Shown: positions 51,413-60,690, numbered from the stretch's first letter. The stretch is DNA of 64,000 nt from Embleya scabrispora DSM 41855 (GCF_000372745.1 NZ_KB889563.1:1-64000); one strand, 5' to 3'. A program made the numbers and translations. Notes: generated by a model from the sequence alone, not told the origin.

Positions 51413-51541
51413 TTTGAGCCGCTGTGCAAGAGCGCCGACGATAACGCATCGTGTTCCGGACCGCGCGCCCGACCGGGCCCGGGTGGCGTGGAACTCGGCT
51501 GCTACGGTGCCCTGCCCGATCCCAAGGAGCCGCTGCGCACG

Positions 51542-52972
51542 ATGTCCACGACCTTCATCCGCGACGGCCGCGCCCTGGCCGTACTCGCGGTCCCGCTGAT
51601 CCTCACCCAGCTCGCCCAGGTCGCGCTGACGACCACCGATACCGTGATGATGGGCCTGCTCGGCACCGAGGAACTCGCCGCGGGCGGGCTGGCGATCGTC
51701 GTATTCAATCAAGTGCGCACCATGGGCGTGGGCCTGGTGACCTCCGTCGGCAACCAGGTCGCCGCAGCCGCCGCGCGGGCCGAGCGCGCCGCCGAGGCGA
51801 CAGCGAAAAGCGCGGACACCGCCAAGGCCGAACCCGGACCGGCGGACGCCGCGCGCGAGGAGGTGCGCGGCGTCGTCCGCGCCGCCATGGCGGTCGCCAC
51901 CGGTGCCGGCCTCGTGGGCGCGGTGCTCATGCTCGCGGTCGGTCAGGCGCTCCCGCTGCTCGGCCAGGACCACGACGTCGCCCGCCGCGCGCAGCACATG
52001 CTCGCCGCCCTCGCCCCCGGCCTGCTGCCGTGCCTGTGGTTCCAGGCGGTGCGCCAGTTCACCGTGGGCATGCGCCGCCCCCAGGCGCTCCTGCGGATCA
52101 CGGTCGCCTCCGTCGCCGTGAACGCGGGACTGAACTGGGCCCTCGTCCACGGCACATGGATCCTGCCGGAGGCTGGGCTCGTCGGGATCGGCGCCGCGAC
52201 GTCGGGGGTCTACCTGCTGACGTTCCTCGCGCTGTACGCCGCCGTCCGCCGCGACCGCGAACTCGCGCCGCTGCTGGCCCTGAACCCCACCAAGGCGGAC
52301 CGTGCCGCCGTGCGGCGCCTGGTCGGACTGGGGGTGCCGATCGCCGCGACGTACGGCTCCGAGGCGGGGTTCTTCTTCTTCACCGCGCTGATGGCCGGAT
52401 CGTTCGGGCCCGCCGCCCTCGCCGCCCACACCGCGGTCAACCAACTCGTGTACATCGTCTTCCAGATCGCCGTCGGACTCTCCCACGCCGCGTCCATCAA
52501 CGTCAGCCGCGAGATCGCCCTCGGCGACCACGCCCGCGCCCGCCGCCTGATGCGCACCACGCTCGGCTGCGCCGCCTGTGTCATGGCAGCCGTGGGTGCC
52601 GTGTACCTGGCGGTGCCACACCTGGTCCTCGCCCCGTTCCTGGACTCCACCTCCGGTGACGCCCGCACGATCGCCACCCGTCTGCTGGTCGTCGCCACCG
52701 TCCTGCAGTTCTTCGACTGCGCGCAGAACATCGGCGTCGGACTCCTGCGCGGCCTCGACGACACCCGAACCGGCTTCCGCGTCACACTCGTCGGCTACTG
52801 GGCGATCGGCCTGCCCGCCTCGTGCCTGTTCGCGTTCGGGTTCGGCGGGGACACCCTCGGCCTGTGGCTCGGCCTGCTCGCCGGACTCGCCGCCACCGCC
52901 GCGCTGCTCCTGCGCGCCTTCACCGCCGCCCTCGACCGCCGAGCCGCCGGAGCGGCCGTCGCCGCTGCGTAG
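51542..52972 (+). CDS. MATE-family multidrug/toxin exporter
   Basis: The 476-residue MATE exporter has 12 membrane helices with the two MATE repeats (VPLILTQLAQVALTTTDTVM, GVPIAATYGSEAGFFFFTAL). It is full length. The ATG at 51542 with AAGGAG upstream starts MSTTFIRDGR. An earlier GTG at 51488 adds 18 residues. An insert of about 40 Ala/Glu/Lys residues follows helix 2 (AARAERAAEATAKSADTAKA). Divergence from an iron-boxed importer suggests it could export a metallophore or the same compound class. Confidence 0.9.
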   Translation: MSTTFIRDGRALAVLAVPLILTQLAQVALTTTDTVMMGLLGTEELAAGGLAIVVFNQVRTMGVGLVTSVGNQVAAAAARAERAAEATAKSADTAKAEPGPADAAREEVRGVVRAAMAVATGAGLVGAVLMLAVGQALPLLGQDHDVARRAQHMLAALAPGLLPCLWFQAVRQFTVGMRRPQALLRITVASVAVNAGLNWALVHGTWILPEAGLVGIGAATSGVYLLTFLALYAAVRRDRELAPLLALNPTKADRAAVRRLVGLGVPIAATYGSEAGFFFFTALMAGSFGPAALAAHTAVNQLVYIVFQIAVGLSHAASINVSREIALGDHARARRLMRTTLGCAACVMAAVGAVYLAVPHLVLAPFLDSTSGDARTIATRLLVVATVLQFFDCAQNIGVGLLRGLDDTRTGFRVTLVGYWAIGLPASCLFAFGFGGDTLGLWLGLLAGLAATAALLLRAFTAALDRRAAGAAVAAA

Positions 52973-53555
52973 CCGCGGTCCGTGTGGACGGCCACGGTGC
53001 CCGATCGGGCGTGGGCGGGAGTCGGGCGACGCCCGGTCGGGCTCCTGCGGCCGAGGGGCGCCCGGGTGCGGGTTTCCCGGGGCCCGGAGATCGAGCTACC
53101 CGCCGGTCAGCCTCGGACCGCCGGAGCTCAGGTCTACGTGCAGACGCCCGTGCAGCTCGCGAAAACGAGAGACCGGCGACCACTCGATCAGATATGCACG
53201 CGCGCAGTGCACCGGGCATCGCTCCGAGCGTCACGCCCGAGGTGCTGCCGACGGCCGAGTTGACATCCGCCGGGCCGAACAACGGCAGGTGGACCGCTTC
53301 GCGCTGCGCCTTCGACAGGTGGTCCGGGTCGGACCCCAGCCGCGTACGCAGCCCGGCGATGACGTCGGTCAACGGCGGCGTCCGGCCGGCGACGTCGATA
53401 CTCACGTGCAGATGCGGTCGCGCAAAGAAGTCGTACGAGACCACATACGCCAGATCGACCAGGCAGTCGAGTTGCTGGTAGAAGTACAGCGCCGCAACCT
53501 GTTTCGACATGGCAACGGTTCTGTTGAACGAGGCGGCGTCCTTGATGTCGCTCAT
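52920..53555 (-). CDS. hypothetical protein, probably with an altered 3' end
   Basis: From the ATG at 53555 about 115 residues look real (FNRTVAMSKQVAALYFYQQL, LVVDLAY-like LVDLAYVVSYDFFARPHLHV, SIDVAGRTPPLTDVIAGLRT). After about residue 120 the composition turns to Arg/Pro/Ala and the frame runs antisense into the MATE gene. The natural end is therefore probably lost near 53190. No family is recognised. The Tyr/Phe-rich opening is not a signal peptide. It precedes nothing on the same strand within 100 bp. Confidence 0.45.
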   Translation of the reverse strand: MSDIKDAASFNRTVAMSKQVAALYFYQQLDCLVDLAYVVSYDFFARPHLHVSIDVAGRTPPLTDVIAGLRTRLGSDPDHLSKAQREAVHLPLFGPADVNSAVGSTSGVTLGAMPGALRACISDRVVAGLSFSRAARASARRPELRRSEADRRVARSPGPGKPAPGRPSAAGARPGVARLPPTPDRAPWPSTRTAATQRRRPLRRLGGRGRR

Positions 53556-53675
53556 GTGGCAACTTCCGGCGCGTCAGCGCGAGACCCCCGGTGCCCCGAG
53601 CGCCCCGCCCACTCCGGATTCCCGGCGCTTCACCCGGATGGCCACGACGTGGAATATCCGCGTCGACCGCGGGCG

Positions 53676-54785
53676 TCAGCGGTGGAGCACGAGGCAGTCG
53701 TCGGGTTCCGGGCTCACCTCGGTGCCGAACGGGCGGCCGGCTCGGGTCAGCGTTGCCGCCAGCCACTCGACATCGGCACGTGGGGCGTGACGGAGACGCA
53801 TCTTGACGGCCCGCAGCGGCACCATGCGCAGACCGGCCAGCTCTCCCGTGTCGCGCGCCACGGTGGCGAAGTACAGGAGTCGCAGGTCGTCGCGGTAGAA
53901 CTCGTAGCCGCGAATGCCCTCGTAGTCGTCGACGCAGTCGCCGCAGCCGTACAAGATCAGCTTGTTCCGGTGCACGTCAATCGCCCGCGGGTGGTGCGAG
54001 GAGTGGCCGTGCACGACGTCGACGCCGCCGTCGATCAGGCGACGCGCGTATCGGGTCTGCGACGGCTCGATGTCGTAGCCCCAATTCGAGCCCCAGTGGA
54101 CGGACACGACCACGATGTCCCCCGGGAGTCTCACCCGACCCACCCGTTCGAGGAGTTGCGTGGCAGCCCGCTCCGACGCGTGGTGGGTGAAGTCGACGCC
54201 GGCGCGGTTCTCGGTCGCGGCCCAATCGGGCGGCACCCCGCTGGACGGCATCCCCTGGGAGAAGACCACCACCCGCCCGCCTTCCCCGACGGGCACCACC
54301 GCGGGACGCCGAGCCTCCTCGATGTCGCCGCCCGCGCCGGCGGTGCGCAGCCCGGCCCCGTGTAGCGCGTCGAGGGTCTGCGCCAGGCCCGCCCGGCCGA
54401 AGTCGAGGATGTGGTTGTTGGCCAGGGCGCAGACATCCGGCCGGACCGCCTTGAGGCACGGGATATTGTCGGGGTGCATCCGGTAGTGCACGGGCTTGAA
54501 CGGCTCGAAGTCGTCGCTGGTGGTGATGCCGGTCTCCAGATTCACGATCCGGACGTCGGGTGCCTCGGCGTCGAGGACGTCCAGCGCGTCGCCCCAGGGC
54601 CAGCGGAATCCCACCGGTCGGGGAATCGGTCCGTTGGCCGCCTCCGCCAGTCGGACGTAGTCGCCCGCGTCGCCGACGAAGTCCTCGCGCAGCGACGGAT
54701 CACCCGGGTACGGAAGAATCCGGTCGATGCCGCGGCCCAGCATCACGTCTCCGCACAGACACAGCGTCACGTGGCGATTCGACAT
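53676..54785 (-). CDS. CapA-family metallophosphatase-like protein
   Basis: The 369-residue protein matches the PGA_cap/CapA family, which shares the calcineurin-like fold. Motifs in order are LCGDVMLGRGIDRILPY (residues about 9-25), RIVNLETGITTS, CALANNHILDFGRAGL, VVVSVHWGSNWGYDIEPSQT and VVHGHSSHHPRAIDV. CapA makes or releases poly-gamma-glutamate in Bacillus. In Streptomyces this family often sits in secondary-metabolite clusters with unknown substrates. The ATG at 54785 has GGAAG upstream. No signal peptide, so it is cytosolic. Confidence 0.92.
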   Translation of the reverse strand: MSNRHVTLCLCGDVMLGRGIDRILPYPGDPSLREDFVGDAGDYVRLAEAANGPIPRPVGFRWPWGDALDVLDAEAPDVRIVNLETGITTSDDFEPFKPVHYRMHPDNIPCLKAVRPDVCALANNHILDFGRAGLAQTLDALHGAGLRTAGAGGDIEEARRPAVVPVGEGGRVVVFSQGMPSSGVPPDWAATENRAGVDFTHHASERAATQLLERVGRVRLPGDIVVVSVHWGSNWGYDIEPSQTRYARRLIDGGVDVVHGHSSHHPRAIDVHRNKLILYGCGDCVDDYEGIRGYEFYRDDLRLLYFATVARDTGELAGLRMVPLRAVKMRLRHAPRADVEWLAATLTRAGRPFGTEVSPEPDDCLVLHR

Positions 54786-54999
54786 ACTTCCAGGGTTCCA
54801 CCACCGGGCACGGTGTCGCACCGGGTGATCGAGACGACGTATGACACCAATCGGATCGCAAGCCCGGAGTTCGACGGGTTTTTCGTCGACGACCGGGCGC
54901 CCACACCGCCGAGTGGCGCCGATCCGCGCGGGGTCGGGGGCGGGACTCGCCGGGGGCCCTTGGGTGAGGCGGTGACAGACAGGTGGGCGAGGGGAGACG

Positions 55000-55257
55000 T
55001 CGGGTTACCTGCGGAGTGCGGTGTGGGAGGAGGTGCGAGACGCCCCATCGGTGGGCGATCGTGCCGACGGGGTCGGCAGAGGCGAGGATGTCCTCGCGAA
55101 TCCGGTCGACCCGCAGGCTGCGGACGTAGGACATGGGCGAAAGGCCGAGCCGGTCCCGGAACGCGGAGCCGTCGGGATGGCCGCGGAGGTCGTCGACGGT
55201 GCGGCCCGCCGTCTTCCCGGGCACCACGTGGTCGATGCGGTGCTTCTCGGATTCGGG
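55000..55257 (-). pseudogene. AraC-family regulator, C-terminal remnant
   Basis: Right after the VOC gene's stop and in the same frame lies an AraC HTH fragment: DLRGHPDGSAFRDRLGLSPM, SYVRSLRVDRIREDILASAD and VGTIAHRWGVSHL. It then breaks off where GRFAADYR would follow. The N-terminal sensor half is absent. A regulator of the aromatic or VOC/FAH pathway is a plausible former role. Confidence 0.55.
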
Positions 55258-55260
55258 AGG

Positions 55261-56184
55261 CTATCGGGGCGCGTGGGCGCCGGTCATGTGGGCGGCGAGG
55301 TCCTCGGGGCTCACGAACGACGGCGGTGGTGGCGGGCCCCAGGAGAACAGGCCCTTGGCGCCTTCGAGTTCCTCCGGCGTCCAGAGCCCGCCCTCGGGAA
55401 TGCAGTCCATGTCGGAGTAGTACTCGCTGAAGTTGCCCGCCGGGTCCTTGAGGTACCAGAAGAAGTTGGATCCCGCGTAGTGCCGTCCCGGACCCCACAC
55501 GTGGCGCTCGGGATGGCCTTCCAGCATGGTGTGGGCGCCGCGGCCGATGTCGTCGATGTCGTCGACCTGCCAGGCGGTGTGATGCAGGAAGCTCACCGGG
55601 GAGCGCAGCACGAGGATGTTGTGGTGGTCCTCCGAACAGCGCAGGAAGGTGCCTTCTCCTTTGATGTGGTCACTGACCCGGAATCCGAGTCCCTGCACCA
55701 GGAACCGCGTCGTGCGTTCGTGGTCGGTGGACCCGACCACCGCGTGTCCGAGCCTGCGCGGCCGCACGGGGTCGGTGCGCAGCACGCCGGGTGCCCGGCC
55801 TCCGGTCCGCTCCGCCCGGCCGGGCCCGTTGTACGGAGTCGGCGTGGCGGACGGCTGTCGCAGACGAGGGACGACGGCCAGGGTCGCCCGCATTCCGGTG
55901 GCATCGTCGACAGCGAGGAGCCGGTCGCCGTCGCGTCCACAGGCAATGTCCAGCGAGTGCAGGGCCCGCGCCGCACGGTCCAGATCGTCGGGGTCGTCCA
56001 CCCCGATGACCACATCCAACAGCGCGCGGAACGGGGCACTCACGATGCGGAGTTGCCGACCTCCGTGCTGCGTCGAGAACCATCCCTCGCCCTCGGGACA
56101 CAGTCCGAAATCCGTGTAGTAGGCCGCGGTCTCCTCGACATTGGGTACGCCCATCACGATCGACTGCAGACGGTGCAGCGCCAT
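55261..56184 (-). CDS. VOC-family extradiol-type dioxygenase or lyase
   Basis: The 307-residue protein has two vicinal-oxygen-chelate modules. The N-terminal one starts LHRLQSIVMGVPNVEETAAY, and the C-terminal one has metal-site His in RLGHAVVGSTDHERTTRFLV, LHHTAWQVDDIDDIGRGAH and the Glu region KDPAGNFSEYYSDM. This layout is that of type I extradiol (catechol 2,3-) dioxygenases. The ATG at 56184 follows AGGTGG. The FAH remnant upstream and the AraC remnant downstream suggest an aromatic-ring degradation operon that has partly decayed. Confidence 0.88.
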   Translation of the reverse strand: MALHRLQSIVMGVPNVEETAAYYTDFGLCPEGEGWFSTQHGGRQLRIVSAPFRALLDVVIGVDDPDDLDRAARALHSLDIACGRDGDRLLAVDDATGMRATLAVVPRLRQPSATPTPYNGPGRAERTGGRAPGVLRTDPVRPRRLGHAVVGSTDHERTTRFLVQGLGFRVSDHIKGEGTFLRCSEDHHNILVLRSPVSFLHHTAWQVDDIDDIGRGAHTMLEGHPERHVWGPGRHYAGSNFFWYLKDPAGNFSEYYSDMDCIPEGGLWTPEELEGAKGLFSWGPPPPPSFVSPEDLAAHMTGAHAPR

Positions 56185-56239
56185 TGCCCACCTCATGTGT
56201 TGTGGAGTCTTGCCGGTGTTGTGAAGTCTTCGCCGCGCG

Positions 56240-56470
56240 TCCTGGTTTGCGCCGGGACGTCCTGAACGGGATGGTGGCTTGGGACAGGCGGCGACGAAGC
56301 GCTGTCGCAGTTCCCCGATACCCGTAACGGAACTGACGAGTACATCTCCGTGCGCCGGCCGACGCTGGGGGCTGCGCCCCATGCCAAGCCCCGCAGGCGT
56401 TCCGGTGAAGACGAGGTCGCCCGGGCAGCAGCGGCGGGGGCCGTGCTCGGGCGGGTGAGGATCCGCCAGG
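56240..56470 (-). pseudogene. fumarylacetoacetate hydrolase family, C-terminal remnant
   Basis: The minus frame reads CPGDLVFTGTPAGLGMGRSP, HGDVLVSSVTGIGELRQRFV, the end of FAH-type hydratases/hydrolases (GDLxFTGTPxGVG, then GDxVxxxIxGIGxLxN). The metal-binding core is missing. It is in frame with the VOC gene and lies just before it, so the two were probably in one operon, with FAH acting on the ring-cleavage product. Confidence 0.7.
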
Positions 56471-56650
56471 CGGCGGCCGGTGTTCTCCCAGCCGCGGTAG
56501 GGCTCGACCGCAGCGTCCACCAGTTGTCTCGCGGCGGATCCCACCCGCGTCTCCGACGACGCCGAGCACGCCGACCCGGCGGCATGACCGCGCTGCCCGG
56601 CACGGCTGAAGATCCGGCCCTCCGGCCTGCGGCCCTCTCGCGCCTGCCGA

Positions 56651-57238
56651 TCAAACGCCTCGCCGATCGCTCATCAACGTGACGAATCGACCAAAGGTCT
56701 CGTCCCCGGCGCGAATGTCGCCGAGTTCCGCGCACAGCACGGGGAACTCGGCCCACGCCTCGCCCTCGACGGCCCACCGCGCAAAGCTGCTCCGCCCGTC
56801 GTGGATGCGCGCCTCGTCAACCCACCGGTCGAGGCCGTCGCCCATCGAGTAGACGAAGAAGTGCGCGTCCTCCATGGCCGGTGCCAGGAGGTCGATGAGC
56901 TGGTGAAGGTTGCGTATGTCGATGTAGCAGATGTCCGACAGCATCTCCAGGCAGAGGTAGTCGGCCTCCGGCGGGCCCAGGTCGAAGTCCCATCCTCCCC
57001 CATGAGCCTTCTGGTCGAGCAGATGGGCGGGCCAGGTCTGCCCGGGCATCTCGGCAGCCACCAGTGCCAGTGTTTCCTCGACCAAGGGCCGCCATCCCGA
57101 ACGTACCCGAGCAAACGTCCTGGATGGGTCGGGCCACGGCGACACTTGAGGAAAACGCAACCGGAACCGCCCGTACCAACGATCATCGCGCCTGGTGACA
57201 AACGTCCCGGACAGCTCGACCGGATGAGGCTCTCTCAC
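56651..57238 (-). CDS. hypothetical protein
   Basis: The 195-residue frame has steady coding bias: EPHPVELSGTFVTRRDDRWY, FRLRFPQVSPWPDPSRTFAR, GGWDFDLGPPEADYLCLEML, SDICYIDIRNLHQLIDLLAP, FFVYSMGDGLDRWVDEARIH. Acidic and aromatic residues dominate, with no signal or membrane segment, as in soluble SMI1- or immunity-like proteins, but no family is recognised. The GTG at 57238 is the best start before the bias is lost. No clear ribosome site is visible. Confidence 0.55.
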   Translation of the reverse strand: MREPHPVELSGTFVTRRDDRWYGRFRLRFPQVSPWPDPSRTFARVRSGWRPLVEETLALVAAEMPGQTWPAHLLDQKAHGGGWDFDLGPPEADYLCLEMLSDICYIDIRNLHQLIDLLAPAMEDAHFFVYSMGDGLDRWVDEARIHDGRSSFARWAVEGEAWAEFPVLCAELGDIRAGDETFGRFVTLMSDRRGV

Positions 57239-57635
57239 GGACCGAGCATACGAAACACCGCCGTCGGAGTCGGACCCCGAAGCCCCGCGTCCCGTCGGCA
57301 AGCCCTTCCAAGCCTGCATGCCAGGCTCAAGCACAAGGCTTTCATCGAGCCTCCGTTCCCCGTTCCGCCCCGCAGGTGGGATGAATCGGGCCGGGACGTC
57401 GGCACCACCGACGACGGAGCACAGAGGTGGGCGAGCACGAGCACGACGAGCCGCGAGCATGGCGGGCCGGACCGGCGGTGTCCGCCGGGCACTTCGTGAC
57501 GTTCGATCACAAGGCGAGCGGGGCGGGTGTCCTCCGGGGCCTCGCCGGCGGGTGACGAATGCGTTACCCGCGCAGGTCACCCGCCGGGTCCGGGCTTTAC
57601 TCACGCAGCACGGCCCCGGCGGCGCAATACGCGAA
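57239..57635. other. no gene recognised
   Basis: Frames on both strands are Arg/Pro/Ala-rich without ribosome sites. A strong hairpin follows at 57636. Confidence 0.4.
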
Positions 57636-57668
57636 ACGGCGCCGCCCCCGAGGATGGGGCGGCGCCGT
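57636..57668. terminator. strong terminator hairpin
   Basis: ACGGCGCCGCCCC pairs with GGGGCGGCGCCGT, a 13-bp perfect stem with a 7-base loop. It is isolated from any intact gene and may mark the end of a lost one. Confidence 0.65.
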
Positions 57669-57940
57669 CGATCATCGAAGATCGGTGAGGGTGGCCGCCT
57701 CACGGCGGAAGGCACACCGTGGCTCCAGCCGAGCGGTATTCCACGGAGGCGATGGTCGGGCCCGGGGGCACCCTCACCGACCATCACCACAACCGCGGTC
57801 ACCGGTCCGGCATTCCCCCGCCCGGTCGACGACGGCCGAGGCTGAGGCGTGGCACGTCGCGTTGTCGCTGCTGCCGGACGTCGCCGGTACGGTGCGCGAA
57901 CTCCTCGACACGGCACGATCGATGGTGGTGGAGTCGGGTG

Positions 57941-58380
57941 ATGAACCCGTACATGTTCTTCCTCGACCAGGCGCCTGCCGACCTCCACGTGCGGATCTGG
58001 CAGCGGCTCGACCGTCGGCGGCAGGTGGCGTGCCTGGAGGCCGGCACGCCTCCGGGAAACGGGATCATCGCGTACGTGGTGGCCACGGCGCCTCGCCGGA
58101 GCGCGCGGCGTTGGCCGGGAATCCGCACGCCCGGCCCGAGTTGCTCATGGACCTCGCCGAAGGAGCCGACCGCGCGGTGGCGGACCGGCTGTTTCACAAT
58201 CCGAGTGCACCGCGCGAGGCCATGCTGCCGGTGCTGGGGCCGGCATCGGCCGACGGGCTGTTGCCGGCGGGGCGGACGCGACGACTCGGGACGCCCGAGC
58301 TGGGGCGGATCTCCGTCGCGGTGGAAAGCGACGATCCGGAGCTGGTCGCCCTGGGCTTGGCGATGCCCGTCGGTGCAGGG
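57941..58380 (+). pseudogene. HEAT/LRR-variant-like protein, frameshifted and truncated
   Basis: The ATG at 57941 opens NPYMFFLDQAPADLHVRIWQ, then RRRQVACLEAGTPPGNGIIA. Near 58095 the coding frame moves (SPERAALAGNPHARPELLMD, AVADRLFHNPSAPREAMLPV, VAVESDDPELVALGLAM). These are the degenerate helical repeats (NPxAPxEx) of leucine-rich-repeat-variant proteins in actinobacteria. After about 58380 it meets the truncated end of arsN1 on the other strand. A fragment of the gene before it (EAWHVALSLLPDVAGTVREL) lies at 57840-57940. Confidence 0.5.
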
Positions 58381-58389
58381 CGAGGCTTG

Positions 58390-58774
58390 CGGTGTTCTCG
58401 GGGAAGATACCGGATTGCACCGTCCAGATCCCGGCGGCCTCGGTGGAGGCCAACAGGGCGCGCAGCAGCGCGAGTCCCACACCGAGGCCCCGTGCCCGGG
58501 GGTGGACGTAGACGGAGTGCTCGACCACTCCGGCGTACGCGCAGCGGTCGGACACGGGCACGACGGCGGCCCAACCGAGTACACGATCGTCCCGGTCGAG
58601 GGCGACCAGGCGGTGCTCGCGCAGCCTGGTCGCGTCGAATCCCTGCCAGTCTGGGGCGGTGGTCTCGAAGGTGGCGTTGCCCTCGTCGATGCCGAGCCGA
58701 TGGATCGCCAGGACCTGGTCGGCGTGCTCGGGCCGCATCGCCGTGACGTGCCCGCCCGTTGCCGCGGCTGTCAT
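58390..58774 (-). pseudogene. arsN1: GNAT acetyltransferase, ArsN1/PAT-like, 3' end missing
   Basis: About 128 residues of a GNAT enzyme are intact: VTAMRPEHADQVLAIHRLGI, DEGNATFETTAPDWQGFDAT, VVPVSDRCAYAGVVEHSVYV, ARGLGVGLALLRALLASTEA and IWTVQSGIFPENTASLALHR. This is the phosphinothricin acetyltransferase/ArsN1 type, which detoxifies arsinothricin when coded in ars operons. The usual C-terminal beta strand after SLALHExxGF is absent and replaced by unrelated sequence, so activity is doubtful. The open frame runs on to 58145. Its ATG overlaps the arsC stop. Confidence 0.75.
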
Positions 58775-59187
58775 GCCGCCTCGATGCCCAGGTCGGCGAG
58801 CAGGCCGCGGACGCGCCGCTCGATGTCGTCCCGGATCGGCCGCACGGCCCCGACGCCCTGCCCGGCCGGGTCGTCCAGCTTCCAGTCGAGGTAGCGCTTG
58901 CCGGGAAAGATCGGGCAGGTGTCGCCGCAGCCCATGGTGATCACCACGTCCGACGCCCGCACGGCCTCCGTCGTCAGCACCTTCGGTGTCTCGGCGGACA
59001 TGTCGACGCCGACCTCCGCCATCGCCCGCACCGCGGCCGGGTTCACGGCGTCGGCCGGCGCGGATCCGGCGGAGCGGACCTCGACCCTGCCGTCGGCGAG
59101 GTGGGTGAGCCAGGCGGCGGCCATCTGCGAGCGGCCGGCGTTGTGGACGCACACGAACAACACGGATGGCGTGGGGCGTTCAGACAC
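58771..59187 (-). CDS. arsC: arsenate reductase, low-molecular-weight phosphatase family
   Basis: This 138-residue ArsC of the LMW-PTPase type reduces arsenate to arsenite. The catalytic loop is LFVCVHNAGRSQMAAAWLTH (CX5R, residues about 12-18), followed by ITMGCGDTCPIFPGKRYLDW, with the Cys pair used in thiol relay. The GTG at 59187 overlaps the acr3 stop by eight bases. It is the third gene of arsR-acr3-arsC-arsN1. Confidence 0.95.
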   Translation of the reverse strand: MSERPTPSVLFVCVHNAGRSQMAAAWLTHLADGRVEVRSAGSAPADAVNPAAVRAMAEVGVDMSAETPKVLTTEAVRASDVVITMGCGDTCPIFPGKRYLDWKLDDPAGQGVGAVRPIRDDIERRVRGLLADLGIEAA

Positions 59188-60295
59188 GGGCGGGGCCTTC
59201 CGGGGCGACGACCGCGGCGGACGTCGGGGTGGACGCGGGAAAGAAGCGGCGGGCGGCCAGGGCGACATACACGAGGCCGATGAGGACGGGCACCTCGATG
59301 AGCGGGCCGACGACTCCCGCGAGGGCCTGCCCGGAGGCGGCGCCGAAGGTGGCGATGGCGACCGCGATGGCGAGTTCGAAGTTGTTGCCCGCGGCGGTGA
59401 ACGCCAGCGTCGTCGCCCTCGGGTAGTCGAGCCCCACCGCGCGGCCGACGGCCATGGACCCGCCCCACATCAGCGCGAAGTACGCGAGCAGGGGCAGCGC
59501 GATCCGGGCGACGTCGAGCGGCTGGGAGGTGACGGCGGCGCCTTGGAGGGCGAAGAGCACGACGATGGTGAACAGCAGCCCGTACAGCGCGAACGGGCCG
59601 ATCCTCGGGATCAGTCTCGTCTCGTACCAGGTGCGGCCCCGGGCCTTCTCGCCGAGTCGGCGGGTGAGGAACCCGGCGAGCAGTGGAATGCCGAGGAAGA
59701 TCAGGACGGAGCGGGCGATCTCCCACACCGACACCTCCAGGGCGGTGCGCTCCAGGCCGAGCCATCCGGGCAGGACGTCCAGGTAGAACCAGCCGAGCGC
59801 GGAGAACGCGATCACCTGGAACACCGAGTTGAGCGCGACCAGGACGGCGGCGGCCTCGCGGTCGCCGCAGGCGAGGTCGTTCCAGATGATCACCATCGCG
59901 ATGCAGCGGGCCAGGCCCACGACGATCAGGCCCGCGCGGTACTCGGGCAGGTCGGGCAGCATCAGCCACGCGAGCGCGAACATCAGCGCCGGACCCACGA
60001 CCCAGTTCAGGATCAGGGACGGCACCAGCAGCCGCCGATCGCGGGTGACGGTGTCCAGGCGGTCCCAGCGAACCTTGGCCGACACCGGATATATCATCAC
60101 CAGCAGACCCAGCGCGATCGGCAACGAGACCCCGGTGACCGTCACCTTCGCGAGCGCGTCACCCAGGCCCGGGACGAGCCGGCCCAACCCCAGGCCGGCG
60201 GCCGTCGCGAGCAGGATCCACACCGCGAGAAAACGGTCCGGGAACGACAGGCGTCCCACCACCGGCCCCGCCGGCACCCCGGCCGGGGCGCTCAC
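59180..60295 (-). CDS. acr3: ACR3-family arsenite exporter
   Basis: The 371-residue, 10-helix permease of the BART superfamily pumps arsenite out of the cell. Diagnostic are LLVMIYPVSAKVRWDRLDTV, the essential Cys in GLARCIAMVIIWNDLACGD, and FTAAGNNFELAIAVAIATFG. The GTG at 60295 overlaps the arsR stop (GTGA). It is full length and intact. Confidence 0.96.
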   Translation of the reverse strand: MSAPAGVPAGPVVGRLSFPDRFLAVWILLATAAGLGLGRLVPGLGDALAKVTVTGVSLPIALGLLVMIYPVSAKVRWDRLDTVTRDRRLLVPSLILNWVVGPALMFALAWLMLPDLPEYRAGLIVVGLARCIAMVIIWNDLACGDREAAAVLVALNSVFQVIAFSALGWFYLDVLPGWLGLERTALEVSVWEIARSVLIFLGIPLLAGFLTRRLGEKARGRTWYETRLIPRIGPFALYGLLFTIVVLFALQGAAVTSQPLDVARIALPLLAYFALMWGGSMAVGRAVGLDYPRATTLAFTAAGNNFELAIAVAIATFGAASGQALAGVVGPLIEVPVLIGLVYVALAARRFFPASTPTSAAVVAPEGPARV

Positions 60296-60690
60296 GCGCC
60301 GACCGAGGTGGACTCGGGTTCGGGGAGCGGTTCGCCGGCACGGCGGCTGAGGATCGCGGCGAGGCGATCGGTCATGGCCGGCAGGAGCCGGTAGTACACC
60401 CACGTCCCACGACGCTCGGAGTCGATCAGCCCCGCCTGCCTCAGCAGCTTGAGGTGATGGGAGATGGTCGGCTGGGACAGGTCGAAGGCGGGGGTGAGGT
60501 CGCACACGCAGATCTCCCCGCCCGCGCGGGAGGCGATCATCGACAGCAGCCGCAGCCGCACCGGGTCGCCCAACGCCTTGAACACCCGCGCCAGGTCGGT
60601 CGCCTGGTCCTCGTCCAGCGCGGCGGTCAGCAGCGTGGGGCAACATCCGTCGGTGTCCTGGCCGAGCATCACGAGTTCCTGTTTCGACAT
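60292..60690 (-). CDS. arsR: ArsR-family arsenite-responsive repressor
   Basis: The 132-residue winged-helix protein (FKALGDPVRLRLLSMIASRA, PAFDLSQPTISHHLKLLRQA, RRGTWVYYRLLPAMTDRLAA) has the metal motif GEICVCDLT, the As(III)-binding pair of Cys as in ELCVCDL-type ArsR. Further Cys lie near the N-terminus (GCCPT). It heads the operon and represses it through the CGATACAA repeats just upstream. No strong ribosome site is seen before the ATG at 60690. Confidence 0.95.
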   Translation of the reverse strand: MSKQELVMLGQDTDGCCPTLLTAALDEDQATDLARVFKALGDPVRLRLLSMIASRAGGEICVCDLTPAFDLSQPTISHHLKLLRQAGLIDSERRGTWVYYRLLPAMTDRLAAILSRRAGEPLPEPESTSVGA

